Shown: piece after piece, positions 56,805-64,000 of the stretch
Layout of the letters: each line of letters opens with the position of its first letter
Position numbering within the stretch: the first letter of the stretch is position 1
DNA from: Periplaneta americana
Taxonomy: Eukaryota > Arthropoda > Insecta > Blattodea > Blattidae
Direction: 5' to 3'
DNA: 64,000 bases
Assembly (NCBI RefSeq): GCF_040183065.1
Contig: NW_027185565.1
Coordinates: forward strand, 1,531,501-1,595,500
Position numbers and translations under genes: made by a program
The notes under the pieces: generated by a model
The model's database searches: none
Told to the model about the DNA's origin: nothing
What the model saw: only the letters and a program-made list of their open reading frames with translations

Positions 56805-57242
56805 TTCTACAAGTGTTCAAATTTAACTTCATTTTCAAAGATTGGTTGTACAGTACAGTCACAGTACTGCTTCCCTTAGTGTTTCTTTCTGTGCCATAAT
56901 GGTGCCCAGTCATCATTATACTGAAATTTGTAGTCATGCCGTCTTGTTTCTGTCTGATGGATCTTAAATCAGTTCTCTTAAAATCATCTATTTTGAAACC
57001 AGGCCTAATAGAGCCATAATAATTCAGTACACCGAAGTTTCGAAAATACGTGTAATCCAAAATGACACTGGAAAGGACTTTGGTTTATAACGAGCTAACT
57101 TACAAATAGACACATACTCTGGTGGAATGTGAATCTCTAAATTATTTAACTTCCCTCCAATAAGTGAGTGCACAGCTTCACATTCCATCTGGGTATGAAC
57201 CCTTATACATTTTATTTCGTTGGGCGACATGAAGCAAGGCAT
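56805..57242 (-). pseudogene. Unrecognised protein-coding remnant
   Basis: The minus-strand frame MPCFMSPNEIKCIRVHTQME ... KLNNLEIHIPPEYVSICKLA changes frame near 57055 into DYTYFRNFGVLNYYGSIRPG FKIDD and TDLRSIRQKQDG, then a second change gives YKFQYNDDWAPLWHRKK. The composition and frame-shifted continuity look like a once-functional protein. I recall similar sequence (YFxxxxxxxxYxSIRPGxxxGDPxVTDLR) in proteins that accompany insect mobile elements, but I cannot name the family. No TIR or RT is adjacent. Confidence 0.45.
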
Positions 57243-57319
57243 TGCTCAGCGTAACATTTCTGTTCTGAGTTGCAAAACCATTACTATCTCCTGAAACTGT
57301 TGGCAGATCTGAAATGAAA

Positions 57320-58095
57320 TTATAGAGGATTGTGCTGAATTAATTGATGAATTGTTTATGCTTGTGAATTGAATTATTCTACTTAAATGGCATGTACAAT
57401 TTTATATAGCTCAACTAAAATATGTTTTTATATTGACTTAATCTGTTTACTATGTATTGTATTTTTTGTTTAGCATAACTGATGAATTGTATGTACTGTA
57501 AATTGAATAGTATACTGTATAGGTCAACTGATGAATTGTTTAAGCTTATAAATTGAATTAATCTACTTCATATGAATTGTATAGCTTAACGAAAATAAGT
57601 TTGTAAATTGAACTAATTTGATTGTATATGTTTGTATAGTTTGGCTGATGAATTGTATATGTTGTTAAAATGATTACTAGTCTGTGTAGCTCAACTGATG
57701 AATTGTATATAGACCTACTGTAAATTGAATGGTAATATGCATAGCTCAACTGATGAATTGTTTATGATTATAAATTGAATTAATCTACTTGATATTAATT
57801 GCACAAATTTGTATAGCTTAATGCAACTTTGTATTGTATATATTTGTATAGATTTGGCCGATGAATTATATATGCTTTAAATTGAATAGTAATCTATATA
57901 GCTCTACTGATAAATTGTTTGTGTTTGTAATTTGAAGTAGTTTGCATGATATGTATTATCAATTTCTGTATATCACAACTGGTTGAATTGTTTATGCCTT
58001 AAATTTAATTAAATTGTTTTGTATTATAATATAGTTCAACTTATGAATGATCGTTTGCGTTTGTAAATTTAATAATCTGATTGGCTATGTATTGT
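57320..58095 (+). repeat. Diverged minisatellite
   Basis: The unit resembles TAGCTCAACTGATGAATTGT followed by ATATG and GTAAATTGAATAGTAATCTG. Clear copies start near 57466, 57518, 57636, 57686, 57736, 57846 and 57898, so the spacing alternates roughly 50 and 110 bp, suggesting a higher-order unit. Confidence 0.75.
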
Positions 58096-58109
58096 ATACT
58101 TTTAGTAGA

Positions 58110-58400
58110 GCCATCGATGTAGCTCAGTCGACAGACTCGCTGGGCTGCTGATCCGGAGCTGCGTCCGGGCTTGGGTTGGATCCTCCTTTGGACTTTGGTT
58201 TCTTCGGAGGTTTTCCCCAGCCGTGGGACTGAAGCCGGATGGTCTATGGCGAGTCCTTGGCATCAAACCCTTTGATTTGATTACCCCCTTTGATTTGATT
58301 ACCTGGTTGGGTTTTTCCGAGGTATCCCCCACCGAAAAGGCAAATGCCGGGCAATATTTTGGCGAATCCTCGGACCTCATCTCATCTCACTACATCTCGC
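58110..58400 (+). mobile_element. tRNA-derived SINE, family D
   Basis: GCCATCGATGTAGCTCAGTC (A-box region), a B-box-like GGGTTGGATCC, then AGGTTTTCCCCAGCCGTGGG, TCTATGGCGAGTCCTTGG and GGCGAATCCTCGGACCTCAT. The body words are shared with family A, but the tRNA head is different. GTTTGGGT-type sequence appears twice, so the copy may be a tandem partial dimer. Confidence 0.75.
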
Positions 58401-58499
58401 CAAAATGTAAAAAAATGTAAAAAAAATTGTACAAAATTGTAAAAATTGTAGAAAATTACTAAATTGTAAAACTATAAAAATTTTTAAAAATTGTAATTG

Positions 58500-58602
58500 T
58501 AATATTGTAAAATGTTGACATGTTCCACATCTTAAAGCTTCATTGCTCATGTAAGATCTATGGAATAAAATAAATGAATGAATGAATGAATGAATAATTG
58601 AA
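58500..58602 (+). mobile_element. LINE-like 3' tail ending in (TGAA)n
   Basis: ACATGTTCCACATCTTAAAG CTTCATTGCTCATG followed by GGAATAAAATAAATGAATGA repeats. Terminal short tandem repeats of this kind end many non-LTR elements. No coding part precedes it directly. Confidence 0.45.
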
Positions 58603-60171
58603 AGTTACCTGCTCATCATCTTCATGCCAAATAAAACAATGGCCTTCCTGTGTTTTGAGGTTGAAAATTGTAAATTTGTATACACAAATTTCAGCTTATA
58701 GTAGAGATCTAACGCTGTCATTCAAGGACACATGAGGATGCCGTGCAGATTCATAGCGAACACCCATTCTGGGGCTTTGATATAACACAAATCAAAATGA
58801 ATAAGTTATTTAAAGTATTTTTGTTACCGTACTCATTTTTGTATGAGGACATTTTATAAATAAAACCTCTTAAACATGTATCTTGTATACAAAGCTATCC
58901 ATTCAAAACTTCTTTATTAACGGTGACATTTTAAAGGTTTTTGTGGCTTTTTGTCATGAACTACATCTTATTTTATACAGTATGTAGCATATTCAGGAAA
59001 GCGATTGCTATTGGGAATAACTACAAATAATAAAGTTAATGAAAAGAAAGAATGAAACAGCTTTTTACGTGCGAACAGCGTACTTGCTCCACAGAGAGCA
59101 ATGATTAGCAACACGATACTCCATTAAGTTACAAGGTTTTGGAATCAACTTACGAGAGATTGAGAAGTTAAGTGGTTTCGTAACAGACCGATTTTAGCAT
59201 TAGTATGCTAAAGTAAGCTGCACTGTTTTATCAGTAGATGAATACCTGGATATATTTAAAATCGGGTAAAAAAGTGAAAATCGACATCCGAGCGAGTTAC
59301 GAGGTTTTGGAAGTAAGGCAACAATATATGTGAAACGTAAAATATTGTATCCTCTGCCAAATAGACACCCTCAAAGTAAATGACCAAGTGGTGATTTTTT
59401 CCTCGCGAATATTCAAGCAAGATAGACTCTATAGAAAAATACGTTGTATAGTAAAGTGGGCTACAGTATATTAATAGAACTAAAACATATTTCACGAATT
59501 TATTTTGTGTTATTGTTGCTAATTCGTTCACTGTAATTAATAATAATAAAATACATAATTAACTAATATATGTAGTATTTTATACAGTACCTTCGTGACA
59601 AGGATTTAGTACGTTGACTACTTTCCTTGTGGCAGCCCTGTGGAACGAACCAATGTCGACAGTATCGCAAATGTAGCGGTTCTCCCGTTAGGTCTGGAGT
59701 TTTCGATGTGTTTGGTGTATAGGCTGTCTGTAGCCTAATTCATAAATACTTGAAGCAGCTTGAGATCAAGTGTTAAAGTTGGGTCTTTTTCTATTAACGA
59801 TTAATCCATTGAAATTTATGAACTTCGAGTTACAATGGGTTTCTTAGACTTGTGTTTTCGATTTACATAATTACACACCTTAAATTTATGTTTAAAGATT
59901 AGCTTACCTAAAGGATACGTAAATACAGTTACCCTTGTAGGCAAAGTGGCACATGTTAATACTCCACTAAATCTTTGTAATTTAATAAATTAAATCAACT
60001 TTGAAAAATGCTGACAGAAAATAAACATTACACTTAAAATATTGCATACATAATAATCAGCATATTTTCATTTGTGAACAGACTGGGATATAATGTTTTC
60101 TTTTAAATATACCGTCCATTTCAAAACCGTAATATTGCAAAGAAATTAACTTGCATTGATATATATACATA

Positions 60172-60220
<49 letters not shown>

Positions 60221-60370
60221 ACCGTTCCTCTGTGACACTGTTACATAGTGTTCTGAGGTCACATCTTAGTATTTATTTTAGAATTAGGCCTACAACCAAG
60301 AATCTAAAGATATTGACTTGTTATAATTGAAGAAGGTCAAGTTGGTGGATTTTGGTTCGAGCATCACTTT
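58603..60370. other. No gene seen
   Basis: AT-rich with short frames only. (TA)n with interruptions at 60163-60217. Confidence 0.55.
60177..60217. repeat. (TA)n microsatellite
   Basis: About 20 TA units preceded by imperfect TATACATATATATGTG. Confidence 0.95.
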
Positions 60371-60554
60371 GATATTTTTATTATACTTTAATATCTTCCG
60401 TTTTCAGCGTTCCTATATAGTCATTTACAGTTGGTAGTTCTGTTGTTAATTGGTAATGCAGCAAACTTATTGCCAACCACACATGTACGAATACATTATT
60501 TTCTGTTGGTGGGTGATACAAAGGAGGACTTGATTCATACCATTCACTCTCTGG

Positions 60555-63500
60555 ATGTCTCCTACACTATACAGTAATCTTTTTGCTTCTTCCCAAACAA
60601 ACTTTGCAGGTCCACAGTTCGTTACACGATGTTTTTATGTATCCAAAAACCCAAATTTTTTGCAGGCCGGTGACGCAGTGATATTGTGGCGATACTTCTT
60701 CTCTTCCGTTGGGATAATTTCATTGATGTATTCATATGCTGAAATCTTCCATGTGGTAGGAATGTCCGCCAGGTGGAGGTTATTCCAGATTTTGGACCGT
60801 CTCTCATTCGGATATCGTTCCATTATATGTGGTGTCTGATAAGTGTCTTGCAGAATGTGCTGATATATCATTTTTGTTTGTTGCGGGCCATTTACCCCCA
60901 AAATATCTGCTGGGTATTTTTCAACCTGTTCCCAAGATTGTCTTATCAAGCGTGGTAATGTGGAGGTCCTCTTTCGTAGTAATGGTGTATGATGTTCCCA
61001 GAAATTTATATCTACCTGGCCCCCCCTTCCTTGTAGTGCTCGCATTACGTTGCATATAAAAAGTGCTTGACATTTCTGTTTTACGGCTGTTAGCTGCAAT
61101 CCTCCCTTCTTTTTCGGTAGATATAATTGCGTTTTTTTTTTTGAGCTTATAGAAATGTCCCTTCCACATATAATAGTTTACAGCTTTTTCCATGATGCAT
61201 GAATATTTGTTAGTCATTGGCACAACTCGAGCGATATACCATAATTATGACAGACAAAATACATTGACGTGCCAAATTTTCTAAAACTAATTAAGATTTC
61301 TGCTGACATTTTCAAACATTGAGGCTCGGCTGCTGGCAGTAACTTTAGACCAATTGCTTTCCACGATATCGTCAAAGGAGGTGCATACCGTTAGACCTAG
61401 TATATTTGTTTTAGCTTTAATTGGGATGTTATTGTTTGTTGTTGGGGCCATTTCCCTACGGGCAATAAAGTTGACTTTTGATAATTTATTTGCGCGTTTG
61501 AGGCCTCACAATAAGTTTGCAAAATGCCCGGTAGATATTCACACTCTTCGACGTCACGAAGCAGGACAACGTCGTCTGCATACACTATTATTGTAAACAT
61601 TGATGTTGGTACTCGATTTCTAGAGTGCAGTACCTGATGTGCAAGTCGTATAAATGGTTCTACACTGACGGCAAAAAGAAACATAGATAGAGGACACCCT
61701 TGTCTGACTGAGGATTTTATTGGAATTCTTTTATTAATAAACCCATTAACTTGAATTCGAGAATGTGCCTTTGCGTATATCGCTTTAATGATATTAATTA
61801 TTTTCTGAGGAATACAGAAGTGCTGCATGACTGCGTATAAATAATTGTGGTTCACTTTGTCGAAAGCTTTCTCAAAATCGAGCGATACCAGTGCACCACT
61901 TTCATTTGGATGTTCTTCATGGTGTAATATGGTGTCTCTGATGGCAGTGAGATTGTCTGTAATGGACTTATTAGGGATGCCACATGTTTGCCCTGTTTCA
62001 AAAATATCTTGAGACATAGATCGAAAAAGGTTGGCTAGAACTTTCATCAGTAGTTTATATTCGGTGTTTAATAGTGTGATGGGTCTATAATCGGTTGCTC
62101 TACTAGGAGATTTCTTCTTCGGGATGAGCGTCACCACACCGTCACTGAACCCATCAGTTATATCATGAATATTAAAAATATAGTTGAACAGTTCCAACAA
62201 ATATTCTTTCATCACTACCCAATGTGTTTTGTAAAACTGGTATGCTAGACCATCTGGGCCGGGTGCTGTGTGTTTAGGTGCTGAATCTAATGCTTTCCGG
62301 ATTTCCTCTTCTGTAACTGGGTGTTGCGGTTCTTCTTGCTGGATCACACTTAAGTGACGATTGATATGTTTGAGTAGCTTTTGTATTTGCTGCTTCGATA
62401 TATTTGTATTTGCACATAAATTCTGTTTTACATTCCTTGTTTGTGTTGAGAGTTTTCCCAGCCACCGTCTGAAGATTTGTAATGAATTTGACATGGTGTT
62501 TTTGCTTTTCTTTTACTAAGTGATAGAGGGCACATTTTTCGTCTTCGTTTATTGTAGGAACTTTCGATCGAATTACTACTCCATACATTTTCTTTTCCTG
62601 TAAAGTGCATATTGTGCGTTTAACTTGACTGATTAATTCCCATTTATTACCTTCTGTCTTGTGACGAGAATAAAGTTCATTTAACATCTGATAATAAAAT
62701 TGAAGTGTAGCTTGACTTTCCTGTGCTCGCAGATATCCCGCAGTCTGATAGAACGACTTAATTCCGTGTTTTATAATACGAATCCATTTCTGCATAATAC
62801 TTAGAGGGAAATTTTTTACTCTGCGTTTTATATTTTCAAAATGATCATTAAAATTCTGATTAACATCATGCAGTTGAAGTAAGGAGTTGTTTAGTTTCCA
62901 ATAACTGCGTCCATACAAAGGAGGTAGTGTTTCGGTTATTGTTGACAATAGCACACAATCATGTTCGGAGAATGGAGTGGGAATGACTGTCACGTTGTAT
63001 ATGTCATTTGTATACGCTTCACTGATGTAAAAACGGTCAAGTCGGGATGCACTGTTCTGTCTGTGAAATGTAAACGTTACGTTGTTTCCACGCTTATTTT
63101 CCCATGTGTCCACAAGCTTTAAGTCCGTCACTAGTGTTTTTAAAACAGGCGAGGGATTGTAACTCTCAGATTGGTCCTTGGCTTGTAGTACCTAATTCCA
63201 GTCTCCTCCGAGAATTAGCCGATTGTATCGATGTCATAGAAAGAAGGGCAAGTCTCTACTAAGGAAGTTCTCTCTTTCAATACGATTATAGTTCCGGATG
63301 GGAGGTACACATTCACTATGTGGGTGTCATTTAAAGTCAAGGATGTTACTCTACCACTTGGATGTCCTACTATATTTTTTACAATAAAACCAGCACGATA
63401 AATTATAGCAGTACCTCTATTGTTTTCTCCTGTATGAACTAAAAAATCAAATTGTGGTCCTAAAAAACTAAAATTATCCATGTTTACTTCTTGTAACAGT

Positions 63501-63595
63501 AATACATCTATGTTATTGTCCCTAATAAATTGACTCAAAGCGTTTTGCTTGAATTTACTCTGTATGCAATTTATATTTAACGTACCGTAATTTCA
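60555..63595 (-). pseudogene. L1/Tx1-like LINE ORF2 (endonuclease and reverse transcriptase), frameshifted
   Basis: Minus strand. The endonuclease begins near 63590 with TLNINCIQSKFKQNALSQFI and includes DVLLLQEVNM, RGTAIIYRAGF and, after a frameshift at about 63200, SASRLDRFYISEAYTN and PFSEHDCVLL (catalytic Asp and His regions of APE-type nucleases). A long linker follows (63000-62500). The reverse transcriptase at 62350-61400 has LNTEYKLLMKVLANLFRSM, SLDFEKAFDKVNHNYL, VRQGCPLSMFLFAVSVEPF and YADDVVLL. The C-terminal region, 61223-60555, includes QSWEQVEKYPADILG and KHRVTNCGPAKFVWEEAKRL. The catalytic YADD is intact, but at least four frame changes kill the gene. The clade is judged from motif style; no ORF1 is in the window. 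Confidence 0.85.
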
Positions 63596-63597
63596 CA

Positions 63598-64000
63598 CAA
63601 CTATGGTCCTAAGCCACAACTATGGTCCAAACACACGCGCTCACGAAAACAGTGATATCTCAGTTCCTAGTGATAGTTAGTGATTATTTAAATACTAAAG
63701 CATAGAGCATAGATATAGTAATATTGTGAGGGTTATGAAACGCATCCTGTCTGCCATGTTTTGTCGCTAGTCAACTGTCAATTGGAGTTAGGTTTTGCAA
63801 GTTACCTCGTCCACTGGAAATTTTCTCTGCCATCAGTTACCACAACAAGAATTTCTGTGTTCTTGATGGTCTATATGACAGGTAATTTAGTATTTGCATA
63901 CATTTAATGAATATTTTTGCAGTTGCATATGTATTTTCATATTTACTGGAAGAATAATAAAAAATGGTACTTGGAGTTCAACTATGGTCCTATCATTTTT
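63598..64000. other. No gene; repeated CAACTATGGTCC words
   Basis: CAACTATGGTCC occurs at about 63598, 63618 and 63978. The first two are 20 bp apart, like the paired words at the ends of the MITEs at 3112 and 33024. This may be the start of another element that runs off the window. Confidence 0.35.

Overview
This is a gene-poor, AT-rich, transposon-dense insect chromosome segment. I see no intact host protein gene, rRNA or functional tRNA gene. The repeat mix (several tRNA-derived SINE families with GTTAAATAA-type 3' ends, RTE-like LINEs, Tc1/mariner, rosa-like DD41D, Tc5, pogo, hAT, Harbinger and Penelope elements, plus the scattered TAGGCCTAC word) most resembles a cockroach-type (Blattodea) genome. 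The species is inference; a database search would settle it.

Layout. 1-2640: a reversed fragment of Penelope 3' sequence followed by a broken LINE ORF1 with RRM-like and zinc-knuckle parts and no visible ORF2. 3112-3325: a near-perfect palindromic MITE. 3950-5407: a SINE and a hAT transposase remnant. 6070-18115: a set of nested elements. Pogo-like element A contains pogo-like element B (6380-16861). B contains a Ty3/Gypsy LTR retrotransposon (6439-12694) and a LINE (13853 to about 16240), and the LINE is split by a Penelope-like element carrying a hammerhead ribozyme. 18271-32829: a TTAA-flanked element, SINEs, two RTE LINE remnants (one split by a Tc1 element) and a long-inverted-repeat element, separated by AT-rich sequence. 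32830-38966: a Tigger-like element with a palindromic MITE inside it, a mariner (DD34D), a SINE, an RT fragment, an X-box-bearing segment, and an almost intact DD41D transposon. 39780-42190: a complex array of diverged tandem repeats, part of it with TGACGTCA-like words about every 30 bp. 42318-48275: an internally deleted Harbinger, a Tc5-type element with exact TNA duplication, LINE RNase H remains and an unrecognised coding remnant. 48280-60400: mostly AT-rich sequence with RT scraps, a minisatellite and a SINE. 60555-63590: a large, frameshifted L1/Tx1-like LINE on the minus strand.

How the parts relate. Nearly all coding sequence is decayed transposase, reverse transcriptase or gag-pol. 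Target-site duplications and split reading frames give a relative history: A, then B, then Gypsy and the LINE, then Penelope inside the LINE. The least decayed copy is the DD41D transposon (only two in-frame stops seen). The features I rate highest are the Penelope hammerhead motif, the shared paired-word termini of several G-rich TA-flanked elements, and the 39.8-42.2 kb array.
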